Shown here piece by piece: positions 55,893-64,000 of a stretch of DNA of 64,000 nt. This DNA is from Nostoc spongiaeforme FACHB-130 (GTDB taxonomy: Bacteria; Cyanobacteriota; Cyanobacteriia; Cyanobacteriales; Nostocaceae). Position 1 is the stretch's first letter; every line of letters starts with the position of its first letter. The notes beneath the pieces were generated by a model, which made no database searches, had not been told where the DNA came from, and saw only the letters and a list, made by a program, of their open reading frames with translations. The DNA lies in assembly GCF_014698475.1 (NCBI RefSeq), contig NZ_JACJTB010000012.1:1-64000 (forward strand), written 5' to 3'. The translations under genes and the position numbers were made by a program.

Positions 55893-56411
55893 ATGCTCGA
55901 CGCTTTTTCCAAAGTAGTTGAACAAGCCGATAAAAAAGGTTCATATTTAAGTGGTGAAGAAATTAACGCATTATCAGCGATGGTTGCTGATAGCAATAAG
56001 CGGTTAGATATCGTTAACAGACTTACCAGTAATGCTTCTTCAATTGTAGCTAATGCTTATCGGTCTTTAGTAGCTGAACGTCCACAAATTTTTAATGCTG
56101 GTGGTGCTTGTTTCCACAACCGCAACCAAGCTGCATGTATCCGTGACTTAGGATTTATTCTACGTTACGTTACTTATTCTGTATTAGCGGGTGATGCTAG
56201 TGTAATGGACGATCGCTGCTTAAATGGTCTGCGTGAAACCTATCAAGCACTGGGTACTCCTGGCGATGCTGTAGCTTCTGGAATTCAAAAAATGAAAGAT
56301 GCTGCTGTTGCAATTGCTAATGACTCTAATGGTATTACAAAAGGTGATTGTAGCCAATTAATTGGTGAATTAGCTAGCTATTTTGATCGCGCTGCTGGTG
56401 CTGTTGTTTAA
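55893..56411 (+). CDS. pecB: Phycoerythrocyanin beta subunit
   Basis: 172 residues. Phycobiliprotein beta chain forming phycoerythrocyanin hexamers at the tips of the phycobilisome rods. The bilin-binding Cys82 is in [11 protein letters not shown] and Cys153 in TKGDCSQLI, both carrying phycocyanobilin. Family text such as [21 protein letters not shown] is present. The spacer to pecA is 73 bases with its own GGAGA motif. Codon use is plainly AT-richer than in cpcB further down, suggesting lower expression. Confidence 0.95.
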   Translation: MLDAFSKVVEQADKKGSYLSGEEINALSAMVADSNKRLDIVNRLTSNASSIVANAYRSLVAERPQIFNAGGACFHNRNQAACIRDLGFILRYVTYSVLAGDASVMDDRCLNGLRETYQALGTPGDAVASGIQKMKDAAVAIANDSNGITKGDCSQLIGELASYFDRAAGAVV

Positions 56412-56484
56412 CAAATTTTTGGTTCCAACTGTTCGCAAACTGGTTGTTAGGAATTAGTTAAAAATCGAGGAGATTAGGAGAGTT

Positions 56485-56973
56485 ATGAAAACACCTTTAA
56501 CGGAAGCGATCGCTGCTGCTGATTTGCGTGGTTCTTATCTCAGCAATACCGAAATACAAGCAGTATTTGGTCGTTTCAACCGCGCTCGCGCAGGTTTAGA
56601 AGCTGCCAAAGCATTTAGCAATAATGGCAAAAAATGGGCAGAAGCAGCAGCTAATCATGTTTATCAAAAATTCCCCTACACCACTCAAATGAGTGGCCCT
56701 CAATATGCGTCTACTCCCGAAGGTAAATCCAAGTGTGTACGCGATATTGATCACTATCTCCGCACCATCAGCTATTGCTGTGTGGTTGGCGGTACTGGCC
56801 CCTTAGATGAATATGTAGTTGCTGGTTTAAGTGAACTCAATAGTGCTTTGGGTTTATCTCCTAGTTGGTATGTAGCTGCACTCGAATTTGTGCGTGACAA
56901 TCATGGTTTAAATGGTGATGTTGCTGGTGAAGCTAATACCTATCTCAACTATGCAATTAACGCTTTAAGCTAA
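56485..56973 (+). CDS. pecA: Phycoerythrocyanin alpha subunit
   Basis: 162 residues. Alpha chain carrying phycoviolobilin at Cys84 ([13 protein letters not shown]), a green-absorbing isomer of PCB made by PecE/PecF. Cys98 and Cys99 in [17 protein letters not shown] are the residues linked to the redox-sensitive photochemistry of alpha-PEC. Start is supported by AGGAGAGTT ahead of the ATG. Length and domain match the family. Cotranscribed with pecB and pecC. Confidence 0.95.
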   Translation: MKTPLTEAIAAADLRGSYLSNTEIQAVFGRFNRARAGLEAAKAFSNNGKKWAEAAANHVYQKFPYTTQMSGPQYASTPEGKSKCVRDIDHYLRTISYCCVVGGTGPLDEYVVAGLSELNSALGLSPSWYVAALEFVRDNHGLNGDVAGEANTYLNYAINALS

Positions 56974-57109
56974 TACAAACTTGTGGGTCTTTGTCAATAG
57001 ATAATTGCTCAATTAGTAGGAAAAATTTCTACTGGAATTGTAGCTATTTTCTACTGCCAAAGACCCAAATTTATTGCTAACCAAAATTTCAAAAGGAGCG
57101 ATAGTTTAA

Positions 57110-57946
57110 ATGAGTGCTTCTGTTGCAGACCGACTAGGCATTAGAGATGCAATTGCCATTAAAGTAGAGCTACGCCAAAATTGGAGCGAAGACGAATTAC
57201 AAAAAGTATTTCGCGCTGCTTATCAGCAAATTTTTGGTCGTCAAGGAATCTACGCCAGCCAAAAATTTACTAGTGCCGAAGCTTTATTGCGAAATGGCAA
57301 AATTAGCGTGCGGCAATTTGTAGAAACTTTGGCAAAATCAGAATTTTACAAAGAATGCTTTTTTTATAACAATTCCCAAGTGCGTTTTATCGAATTAAAC
57401 TATAAGCACTTATTGGGACGTGCGCCTTACGATCAATCAGAGATTGCTTACCATGTAGATTTATATGCTGCGCGTGGTTATGATGCAGATATTGAATCTT
57501 ACATTTACAGCCCAGAATATGACAATTCTTTTGGAAATTCTGTTGTGCCTTATCACCGGGGATTTCAATCAATTCCTGGGATGAAAACTGTAGGTTTTAA
57601 CCGGATATGTGAGCTTTATCGCGGTTCTGGTAATAGTGATAATGCTCAAATGGGACGCAGAAATTCTCGCTTGCGGACGAAAGTTTCATTGAATTTATCT
57701 AATGGAATTTTACCGCCAACTTCCGCAGGTACAGGTTTTACCTCAGCAGCACCAACTTTAATTAGTGCTGCTCAACGCGGAGATAGCCGGATGTTTGTAA
57801 TTGAAGCGATCGCCGGTACAATTGCCTCTAAAGCTTCAGTACGCCGTAGCCGTCAAGTTTACACTGTACCTTACGAACGTCTCTCAGCTACTTACCAAGA
57901 AATTCACAAGCGTGGCGGTAAAATAATCAACATTTCGCAAGTTTAA
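57110..57946 (+). CDS. pecC: Phycoerythrocyanin-associated rod linker
   Basis: 278 residues. N-terminal linker domain (Pfam PBS_linker_poly, ~15-145: [20 protein letters not shown], ... [20 protein letters not shown]) that sits in the PEC hexamer cavity, then a variable part, and a C-terminal CpcD-like domain (~225-278: [20 protein letters not shown] then [11 protein letters not shown]). It joins PEC to the phycocyanin part of the rod. Ribosome binding site AAGGAGCG. Similar in layout to CpcC further down, which reflects duplication. Confidence 0.93.
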   Translation: MSASVADRLGIRDAIAIKVELRQNWSEDELQKVFRAAYQQIFGRQGIYASQKFTSAEALLRNGKISVRQFVETLAKSEFYKECFFYNNSQVRFIELNYKHLLGRAPYDQSEIAYHVDLYAARGYDADIESYIYSPEYDNSFGNSVVPYHRGFQSIPGMKTVGFNRICELYRGSGNSDNAQMGRRNSRLRTKVSLNLSNGILPPTSAGTGFTSAAPTLISAAQRGDSRMFVIEAIAGTIASKASVRRSRQVYTVPYERLSATYQEIHKRGGKIINISQV

Positions 57947-57987
57947 ATTTCAGCAAAAATCAGGAATTCTCTTTTTGATAGGGTGTG

Positions 57988-58037
57988 AGGGTGTAGGGGT
58001 ATAAGGGTTTAAAAAAATCCCTACACCCCTACACCCT
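57988..58037 (+). promoter_or_regulatory. 13-bp hairpin between pecC and pecE
   Basis: AGGGTGTAGGGGT (57988-58000) pairs perfectly with ACCCCTACACCCT (58025-58037), with an inner AGGG/CCCT. Loop 24 bases with seven A. Likely a partial terminator or RNA stability element that reduces expression of the lyase genes compared with the structural genes. Confidence 0.6.
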
Positions 58038-58060
58038 TAATCCCTTACACCCTTTTCACT

Positions 58061-58834
58061 ATGACTATTACTAACTCTGCTGAACCAATTCTTTCACCAG
58101 AAAGTGCGATCGCGGCACTATCTAGTGAGGATAATCAAATTCGTTATTACGCTGCTTGGTGGTTGGGTAAACATCAAGTCCAAGCTGGCTGTGTGGCGTT
58201 ATGTGAGGCTTTATTTGATGAAGGTTATCGCATTCCCGGCGGGGGTTATCCGCTACGCCGTCAAGCCGCCCGCGCATTAGGACAATTGAAAAATCCCCAA
58301 GCTGTACCAGCGTTAGTAAAAGCGTTAGAGTGCGATGAGGATTTGCGTTTAAGGGAAGCTGCGATCGCCGCTTTAGCTGCTATTGGTGACAAAAGGGCTG
58401 TGACTCCTTTGTTACATCTGTTAGCAACCAGTCAAGAACAACCTTATGAAGCCTTGATTGAAGCATTAGCAACACTCCAAGTTTGGTCAGCACGTCCGCA
58501 AATCGAAGATTTTTTGCAACATCCTTCAGAACGAATTCAATGTGCGGCGGCGCGATATATGTATCTGTTAACGCAACAACCCGAATACATTGAACGTATC
58601 GTCAAAAACCTCAACCACGACAATATGTATTTACGTTGGGCAGCAGTTTTTGACTTAGGCGCAGTTGGTCATCAACAGGCTATTCAGGCTATCTTAAAAG
58701 CCCAGGTTCCTAATAGTTTGAAATTATTAAACTTAAAGCGTATTTTAGAAGCATTTCTAGAAAGTCATAGTTATGCCGAAGAGACAGCTTTATTAATTTT
58801 TCAAGCGATAGATAATTTACTAATTCAACTTTAA
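58061..58834 (+). CDS. pecE: Phycoviolobilin lyase-isomerase subunit E
   Basis: 257 residues. HEAT-repeat type lyase of the E/F class. YYAAWWL at residues 29-35 is the motif linked to bilin binding. Together with PecF it attaches phycocyanobilin to PecA Cys84 and isomerises it to phycoviolobilin. Repeats such as AALAAIGDKRAVTPLLHLLA run along the chain. Starts after the pecC/pecE hairpin. Length is close to the described ~250 residues. Confidence 0.92.
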   Translation: MTITNSAEPILSPESAIAALSSEDNQIRYYAAWWLGKHQVQAGCVALCEALFDEGYRIPGGGYPLRRQAARALGQLKNPQAVPALVKALECDEDLRLREAAIAALAAIGDKRAVTPLLHLLATSQEQPYEALIEALATLQVWSARPQIEDFLQHPSERIQCAAARYMYLLTQQPEYIERIVKNLNHDNMYLRWAAVFDLGAVGHQQAIQAILKAQVPNSLKLLNLKRILEAFLESHSYAEETALLIFQAIDNLLIQL

Positions 58835-59150
58835 AAGTCAAAATACATTTTTTCGAGATTAGTATCACAAGTAAAAAGTAAAAAGGCAAAAGTAAAAAGG
58901 GAAATTCATAATAGGACTGACGCAACGAGAAGATTTGAACGTAGTCATCAGATTTATAGCGTCATGCACCAACCAGCAATTGTGACACTTACGTAATTCC
59001 TGCCATATTGGAAATTCGGTGGCAAATTAGGTTTGCCCCACTAATTGACCTTGATCGTTTTTCTAACCGGAGTCGTTTGCTCTTTTTTACTTTTACCTTT
59101 TACCTTTTTACTTTATTTTGCCATGCAATTTTTTATCAGTGAGCAGAACC
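58835..59150. repeat. pecE-pecF spacer with inverted AT-rich repeats
   Basis: 316 bases, unusually long inside this operon. AAAAGTAAAAAGG-type units near 58872-58905 face TTACCTTTTTACTTT-type units near 59085-59116, so the middle ~180 bases lie between inverted ends, like a small repeat insertion. No coding content is seen; a weak GAGCAGAACC precedes the pecF ATG. Confidence 0.5.
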
Positions 59151-59786
59151 ATGAATGAGCAATTAATTTCCCAAATTAATCAAGCTGCAACACCAGAAGA
59201 AGCCATTACAGCAATTAGGACTATAGCTATAAGTAATACTCCAGAAATCGACTCTATCAATGCTGTAATTACAGCTTTAAGTCATCATCACCCAATGGTG
59301 AAAAATGCAGCAGTAGATGCGCTAGTTAAGTTGGGAAATGTCACAGTAAAACCGTTAATTACTGCTTATGAAACTTCTCGTGATCAGGGATTGCAAGCTT
59401 ATATTATTCAAGCTTTAGCTCAAATTGGTTCAGATGAGGCGATGGATTTGTTAGCGGAAGTTTTAGGGACAACTGTAGCCAATCATTGCCAAGGTAATGT
59501 GCGACGAATTGCAGCAAGGGGTTTAGGAAAAATTGCCAGCAATTCTCAAGATGCAGGAGTGATTGGTTGTGTACAAGAAAAGTTGATTTGGGCTTTGGTT
59601 TCTCCTGAAGATTGGGGACTGCGTTATGCGGCGGCGGTGTCTTTACAAGAATTAGCCACACCAACAGCAACGGCGGCTTTACAAACTGCCATCGCTCAAG
59701 AACCCGATCCTGTGGTGCGATCGCGCGTAGCTTTAGCCTTAGAGTCAGGGAAAACGAACAAATTACCCATGACCTATGACCGATGA
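59151..59786 (+). CDS. pecF: Phycoviolobilin lyase-isomerase subunit F
   Basis: 211 residues from the ATG at 59151; an in-frame TTG at 59118 is not favoured. HEAT-repeat protein of the E/F class. It has NHCQGN with His112 and Cys113, the residue pair tied to the isomerase activity of PecF, a motif absent from CpcF-like proteins. With PecE it makes phycoviolobilin on PecA. Longer than the ~170 residues quoted for Mastigocladus. Sits after the long repeat spacer, before the cpcB leader. Confidence 0.92.
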   Translation: MNEQLISQINQAATPEEAITAIRTIAISNTPEIDSINAVITALSHHHPMVKNAAVDALVKLGNVTVKPLITAYETSRDQGLQAYIIQALAQIGSDEAMDLLAEVLGTTVANHCQGNVRRIAARGLGKIASNSQDAGVIGCVQEKLIWALVSPEDWGLRYAAAVSLQELATPTATAALQTAIAQEPDPVVRSRVALALESGKTNKLPMTYDR

Positions 59787-60351
59787 GAACCGTCTCTTGA
59801 CCCTCAACCCAGCACTCACGAGAATGTTGCGAAATATTTATTTTATGTTTCTTCACAATAACCTTCCGGATGCAAAAACTGTTGTACAACAGCAATATCT
59901 TGCTCAGTAAGGGTTCCAAGAAGCTTAAGAAAATATTAAACACGCAATATTTTTTTGAAAAACCAATCAAATGTAAAGTTGAGTAACGAAAAAAAGCTAA
60001 TTTTCTCAGTTCTAGCCCTTGTATGTAAAGGATTTGAGGTGGTTCTTATGACTGCAACTTATTTATTCACAATTTGTAACAAATAAAGGATCTATAGCGT
60101 TGTATAAACATAAGCTGGAGGGGTAAATAACAGACAGAACATAAACAAGGCAATCAATTCGTAAAGTTTGCTGGTTTCTCATAAAACAAACCCTAGTTCT
60201 CATAATTTTCCTCATGAAGCAACAGGCGGACTTGAGAAGCAGCAAAACGAGAAATGGTTACTTGGTCTGTTAAATGCCATCCCAAATTGATAAAACATTA
60301 CCAGTTTTAATCGAGACATCTCTCAACTAAGGAATTAGGAGATTAGAGTCC
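59787..60351. promoter_or_regulatory. 565-base leader of the cpc genes
   Basis: Region between pecF and cpcB, probably holding separate cpc promoters. It contains TTTATTCACAATTTGTAACA, with an imperfect inverted repeat (TTTATT/AATAAA), and a strong GGAATTAGGAGATTAGAG before cpcB. No gene is recognised. I could not fix a single -35/-10 pair. Confidence 0.5.
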
Positions 60352-60873
60352 ATGACATTAGATGTATTCACCAAGGTAACTTCTCAAGCCGATTCTAGAG
60401 GCGAGTTTTTGAGCAACGAGCAATTGGATGCTCTGTCTGCTGTTGTTAAAGATGGCAGCAAGCGCCTAGATGTTGTTAACCGCATCACCAGCAACGCTTC
60501 TGCGATCGTTACCAACGCTGCTCGTTCTTTGTTTGAAGAACAACCCCAATTGATCGCTCCTGGTGGTAATGCTTATACAAACCGCCGCATGGCTGCTTGC
60601 TTGCGCGACATGGAAATCATTTTGCGCTATGTAACCTACGCTATTTTGGCTGGTGATGCAAGTGTCCTGGATGATCGCTGCTTGAACGGCTTGCGTGAAA
60701 CCTACAGCGCCCTGGGTACTCCTGGTTCTTCCGTAGCTGTTGGCGTTCAAAAAATGAAAGATGCAGCTGTTGCGATCGCTAACGATCCCAACGGTATCAC
60801 CAAAGGTGATTGCAGTGCATTGATCTCCGAAGTAGCTGGCTACTTTGATCGTGCTGCTGCTGCTGTTGCTTAA
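60352..60873 (+). CDS. cpcB: Phycocyanin beta subunit
   Basis: 173 residues. Binds phycocyanobilin at Cys83 ([14 protein letters not shown]) and Cys154 (TKGDCSALI), counted with Met1; Asn73 in GGNAYTN is the usual N-methylasparagine site. Forms the main rod hexamers with CpcA. Strong ribosome binding site TTAGGAGATTAG. Codon use is rich in C-ending and CGC/AAC/ATC codons, in sharp contrast to pecB, which suggests very high expression. Confidence 0.97.
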   Translation: MTLDVFTKVTSQADSRGEFLSNEQLDALSAVVKDGSKRLDVVNRITSNASAIVTNAARSLFEEQPQLIAPGGNAYTNRRMAACLRDMEIILRYVTYAILAGDASVLDDRCLNGLRETYSALGTPGSSVAVGVQKMKDAAVAIANDPNGITKGDCSALISEVAGYFDRAAAAVA

Positions 60874-60952
60874 TAGCAGTCTAGAGTCTCAATACGAAAG
60901 TATTTAGGCAACCAGGTAAAAAGACTAAGAAATACCAAGGAGATTTGAAAAG

Positions 60953-61444
60953 ATGGTTAAAACACCAATTACCGAAGCTATCGCAGCTGCTGATACCCAA
61001 GGACGTTTCCTGAGCAACACCGAATTACAAGCTGTTAACGGTCGTTATGTACGTGCAGCTGCAAGCATGGAAGCTGCTCGTGGTTTGACCTCCAACGCTC
61101 AACGCTTGATCGATGGTGCAACCCAAGCTGTTTACCAAAAATTCCCCTACACCACCAGCACTCCTGGCCCTAACTTCGCTGCTGACAGCCGTGGTAAATC
61201 CAAGTGCGCTCGTGACGTTGGTCACTACCTCCGCATCATCACCTACAGCTTAGTAGCTGGTGGTACTGGCCCCTTGGATGAATACCTGATTGCTGGTTTG
61301 GCTGAAATCAACAGCTCCTTTGATTTATCTCCTAGCTGGTACGTAGAAGCTCTGAAATACATCAAAGCTAATCATGGTTTGTCTGGTCAAGCTGCTAACG
61401 AAGCTAACACCTACATCGACTACGCTATCAACGCTCTCAGCTAG
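60953..61444 (+). CDS. cpcA: Phycocyanin alpha subunit
   Basis: 163 residues. Phycocyanobilin at Cys85 ([13 protein letters not shown]). Pairs with CpcB. Ribosome binding site AAGGAGATT seven bases before the start. The spacing to cpcB is 79 bases. Highly biased codon use as in cpcB. A hairpin follows the stop. Confidence 0.97.
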   Translation: MVKTPITEAIAAADTQGRFLSNTELQAVNGRYVRAAASMEAARGLTSNAQRLIDGATQAVYQKFPYTTSTPGPNFAADSRGKSKCARDVGHYLRIITYSLVAGGTGPLDEYLIAGLAEINSSFDLSPSWYVEALKYIKANHGLSGQAANEANTYIDYAINALS

Positions 61445-61453
61445 ATAGTTTTC

Positions 61454-61516
61454 TGCCCGGAGAGGGATGCAAGTGCTGGATGGTAATCACCTAGCAGTTG
61501 GATCAAGCTCCGGGCA
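61454..61516 (+). promoter_or_regulatory. Large hairpin between cpcA and cpcC
   Basis: TGCCCGGAG (61454-61462) pairs with CTCCGGGCA (61508-61516); the inner part has further short stems (TGCT/AGCA and GGT/ACC). Probably an attenuator or an RNA-stabilising element that makes cpcBA mRNA more abundant than the linker and lyase part, as known for this operon in other cyanobacteria. Confidence 0.65.
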
Positions 61517-61680
61517 TAGTTTTATGTAGGGATGAAAAGAAGAATGCAGAATCCAGAATCCAGAATTCAGCTTTGGTTAAATCTAGTTATTCTGACTTCT
61601 GACTCCTGAATTCTTATTCAAAAAGCTTTTTAGAGCAAGCAGTCGGCATAAACCGCCGAACATCAATAAGGGGATAAAAG

Positions 61681-62541
61681 ATGGCAATTACAGCAGCAGC
61701 ATCTAGGCTAGGGACAGAGCCATACAGCGAAGCACGTCGAGTTGAACTGCGCCCCAACGCCAGCAAAGCAGAAGTCGAAGCCGTGATTCATGCCGTGTAT
61801 CGGCAAGTCTTGGGTAATGATTACATCATGGCATCAGAACGTCTGGTAAGCGCAGAATCACTCCTGCGGGATGGAAACCTGACAGTGCGGGAGTTCGTGC
61901 GTAGCGTTGCCAAATCAGAACTCTACAAAACCAAGTTTTTCTACAACAGCTTCCAAACTCGTTTGATCGAACTCAACTACAAGCATTTGTTGGGTCGCGC
62001 TCCTTACGATGAGTCAGAAGTTGTTCATCACCTCGACTTGTACCAAAACAAAGGCTACGACGCAGAAATTGACTCTTACATTGATTCTGTAGAGTATCAA
62101 AACAACTTCGGCGATAACATCGTGCCTTACTATCGTGGTTTTGAAACTCAGCCTGGGCAGAAGACAGTAGGTTTTAATCGGATTTTCCGGTTATACAGAG
62201 GCTATGCCAATAGCGATCGCGCCCAAGTAGAAGGTAAAAAGTCACGGTTAGCGCGGGAATTAGCGAGCAATCTAGCATCTTCAATTATTGGCCCCTCCGG
62301 CAGCAATAATAACTGGAGTTTCCGTGCAACAGCAGATTTAGCACCGAAGCGGAACTTAGGCAACGCTGTCGGACAAGCTGATCGTGTTTACCGCATTGAA
62401 GTTACAGGACTTCGCAATCCCGGCTATCCGAGCGTAAGAAGAAGCAGCACAGCCTTTATCGTACCTTACGAACGGCTTTCTGAGAAAATCCAGCAAATCC
62501 ATCGGCAAGGCGGCAAAATAGCCAGCGTTACACCAGCTTAA
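61681..62541 (+). CDS. cpcC: Phycocyanin-associated rod linker
   Basis: 286 residues. N-terminal linker domain (~20-150: [20 protein letters not shown], ... [20 protein letters not shown]) and C-terminal CpcD-like domain (~230-286: [20 protein letters not shown] ... [16 protein letters not shown]). Holds phycocyanin hexamers together in the rod. Preceded by AAGGGGAT. The ~240-base spacer after cpcA holds the hairpin and a CAGAATCCAGAATT-type repeat. Confidence 0.94.
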   Translation: MAITAAASRLGTEPYSEARRVELRPNASKAEVEAVIHAVYRQVLGNDYIMASERLVSAESLLRDGNLTVREFVRSVAKSELYKTKFFYNSFQTRLIELNYKHLLGRAPYDESEVVHHLDLYQNKGYDAEIDSYIDSVEYQNNFGDNIVPYYRGFETQPGQKTVGFNRIFRLYRGYANSDRAQVEGKKSRLARELASNLASSIIGPSGSNNNWSFRATADLAPKRNLGNAVGQADRVYRIEVTGLRNPGYPSVRRSSTAFIVPYERLSEKIQQIHRQGGKIASVTPA

Positions 62542-62586
62542 GTTGCTGCTACAGGGATTGTAAACCAAATAGGAGATAGAGAAGTA

Positions 62587-62829
62587 ATGTTCGGTCAAAC
62601 CACATTGGGTGCTAGTAGCGTTTCTTCATCTGCTAGTCGTGTGTTTCGCTATGAAGTTGTAGGCTTGCGGCAAAACTCCGAAACTGACAAGAATAAATAC
62701 AACATTCGCAATAGCGGTAGCGTATTTATTACCGTGCCATACAGCCGGATGAATGAAGAATACCAAAGAATTACCCGTCTAGGTGGCAAAATCGTCAAGA
62801 TTGAGCCATTAACTGCTGACGAGGAATAA
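62587..62829 (+). CDS. cpcD: Small rod-capping linker
   Basis: 80 residues. CpcD domain: SRVFRYEVVGLRQNSETDKN, SGSVFITVPYSRMNEEYQRI and TRLGGKIVKIEPL. Caps the outer end of phycocyanin rods and limits their length; in rods with PEC it may share this role with PecC. AGGAGATAGAG precedes the ATG. Confidence 0.93.
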   Translation: MFGQTTLGASSVSSSASRVFRYEVVGLRQNSETDKNKYNIRNSGSVFITVPYSRMNEEYQRITRLGGKIVKIEPLTADEE

Positions 62830-62839
62830 TCCCCTGGCA

Positions 62840-63670
62840 ATGATAGAACCCAGTGGGGAGCAATTTGCCCCAGAGAACGGGCCTCAGCTCACACCAGATA
62901 TAGCACTCGCTAACCTGCAATCACCAGATTTAAGTCTCCGCTATTATGCAGCTTGGTGGCTGGGCAAGTTCCGGGTTAACAGAGCAGATGCTGTAGATGG
63001 GTTGATTGCCGCATTAAAAGATGAAGCGGATAGAACAGAGCTAGGTGGTTATCCACTGCGCCGGAATGCAGCTAGGGCGTTAGGTAAGTTAGGTGATGCC
63101 AGAGCAGTACCAAGCTTAATTGAATGCCTTGAATGTTCTGATTTCTATGTGCGCGAAGCTGCTGCTCAGTCTTTAGAAATGCTGCGCGATCGCACTGCCA
63201 CATCAGCACTGATCAAAATGTTAGATGGGGGTGTAGCCGAGGCCGTGCAAGTACCGGGACTCCCTCATCTAACCCAACCCTACGAAGCAGTCCTAGAAGC
63301 CTTGGGAGCGATTCACGCCACTGAGGCAATTCCACTCATAGAGCCTTTCCTAGAGCATCCATTACCACGAGTACAATGTGCCGCCGCCAGAGCCATGTAC
63401 CAACTCACACAAAACCCCATCTACGGAGAAAGGTTAGTGAAAATGTTGGCAACAGGTGATCTGAAATTACGCCGCGTTGTCTTAGGGGATTTGGGTGCAA
63501 TTGGGTATTTGGCAGCAGCAGAAGCGATCGCTCAAGCTCAGGTCGAAAATAGCTTCAAACTTATTGCCCTCAAAGGATTGCTAGAGCATCAATTAACAGA
63601 TGAGTTAGAGAAACTTGCTGTATCTGATGACGCAATTCGGGTAATGAACTTGATGGATTCACTTTTATAG
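62840..63670 (+). CDS. cpcE: Phycocyanobilin lyase subunit E
   Basis: 276 residues. HEAT-repeat lyase; RYYAAWWLGKF (YYAAWWL at 35-41) as in PecE, then ARALGKLGDARAVPSLIECL and further repeats. Works with CpcF to attach phycocyanobilin to CpcA Cys84. Starts ten bases after cpcD. Its stop lies inside a 15-bp inverted repeat. Confidence 0.94.
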   Translation: MIEPSGEQFAPENGPQLTPDIALANLQSPDLSLRYYAAWWLGKFRVNRADAVDGLIAALKDEADRTELGGYPLRRNAARALGKLGDARAVPSLIECLECSDFYVREAAAQSLEMLRDRTATSALIKMLDGGVAEAVQVPGLPHLTQPYEAVLEALGAIHATEAIPLIEPFLEHPLPRVQCAAARAMYQLTQNPIYGERLVKMLATGDLKLRRVVLGDLGAIGYLAAAEAIAQAQVENSFKLIALKGLLEHQLTDELEKLAVSDDAIRVMNLMDSLL

Positions 63671-63723
63671 TCACTTGTCATTTGTCCTTTGTCCTTGGTC
63701 AAAAGCTGATGACAAGTGACTAT
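63667..63723. repeat. 15-bp inverted repeat over the cpcE stop and cpcE-cpcF spacer
   Basis: ATAGTCACTTGTCAT (63667-63681) and ATGACAAGTGACTAT (63709-63723) pair perfectly, loop 27 bases. The left arm contains the cpcE TAG stop. The loop and flank carry TTTGTCC/ATGACCA-type short repeats. Possibly a repeat insertion that now acts as a hairpin before cpcF. Confidence 0.6.
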
Positions 63724-63743
63724 TGACCAATGACTAACGACCA

Positions 63744-64000
63744 ATGACTGAAGAACTAATTCGTGCCGTCGCCCTAGCAGATACACCAGCAAAAATGGTG
63801 ACAGCAGTGCAGAACTTGGCAGCCACAAAAGATATAGCTGCAATTCCTACTTTGATTGCTGTGTTTGGATATAACAATCCAGCCGCCGCAGCAGTAGCCG
63901 CCACCGCCCTCACAGAAATGGGAGAAGCGGCAGTACCACAGCTAATATCTCAAATTGATGACTATAACTATGGCGCGCGGGCTTATTCGATTCGCACCTT
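63744..64000 (+). CDS. cpcF: Phycocyanobilin lyase subunit F, start only
   Basis: The first ~85 residues are in the window and the rest lies beyond its end. MTEELIRAVALADTPAKMVT then AVQNLAATKDIAAIPTLIAV match the N-terminus of CpcF HEAT-repeat lyases. Partner of CpcE in bilin attachment to CpcA. The start ATG follows an ACCA-rich repeat without a strong ribosome binding site. Confidence 0.88.
   Translation, partial: MTEELIRAVALADTPAKMVTAVQNLAATKDIAAIPTLIAVFGYNNPAAAAVAATALTEMGEAAVPQLISQIDDYNYGARAYSIRT

Overview
The window is chromosomal DNA from a filamentous, probably heterocyst-forming cyanobacterium of the Nostocales (Nostoc/Anabaena-like). The main evidence is a phycoerythrocyanin plus phycocyanin operon (pecBACEF-cpcBACDEF) at the right end. 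Supporting evidence is very frequent GCGATCGC (HIP1) octamers, nblA, a PatA-type regulator, cyanobacterial sucrose synthase, Uma2 and DUF6825 proteins, zinc-ribbon Ser/Thr kinases, and the dispersed short tandem repeats common in these genomes. The species cannot be fixed from the sequence alone.

Left end (1-2.6 kb): a graveyard of broken genes. It holds a frameshifted IS5-type transposase start, a DUF2325-like gene without a start, the tail of a ThiF/E1-like protein overlapping a DUF6527 gene (parts of a bacterial ubiquitin-like conjugation operon), and an IS1634-type transposase tail joined to the E1 fragment.

2.7-19.6 kb: mostly single genes. They are a quinone-oxidoreductase-like MDR protein, a pentapeptide-repeat membrane protein, a GNAT acetyltransferase, an ABC exporter half-transporter, an Spx/ArsC-like protein, a serpin lipoprotein, a nuclease-fold plus TPR protein, PBP2, a B12-binding radical SAM enzyme, a GAF-LuxR regulator and a rhodanese.

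19.6-35.4 kb: signalling-rich. It carries two tandem zinc-ribbon Ser/Thr kinases with a shared C-terminal module, a PaaK-like ligase followed by a TetR regulator with a visible operator, a lipoprotein pair, DUF6825, an ABC1/UbiB kinase followed by a PP2C phosphatase, nblA (phycobilisome degradation) and a third Ser/Thr kinase.

35.4-55.1 kb: AnmK, a GH57/DUF3536 protein, a Ca2+/H+ antiporter, a peptidoglycan-binding protein, sucrose synthase, a 38-residue single-pass membrane peptide with its own promoter-like box and terminator, tRNA-His, DUF4359, a CbiX-CobA siroheme/cobalamin pair (CobA with an extra membrane tail), an all-helical protein that may have the heme-oxygenase fold, two adjacent receiver proteins that both lack the phospho-acceptor Asp, Uma2 and an RluA-family pseudouridine synthase.

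55.9-64.0 kb: the phycobilisome rod operon. pecB/pecA encode phycoerythrocyanin, pecC its linker and pecE/pecF the isomerizing lyase. cpcB/cpcA encode phycocyanin, cpcC/cpcD the linkers and cpcE/cpcF the lyase, with cpcF cut by the window end. Strong hairpins lie between pecC/pecE, cpcA/cpcC and cpcE/cpcF, and probably set the steep expression steps in this operon. No clearly new multi-gene system was found. The best leads are the ubiquitin-like operon remnant, the Asp-less receiver pair, the membrane-anchored CobA and the small membrane peptide.
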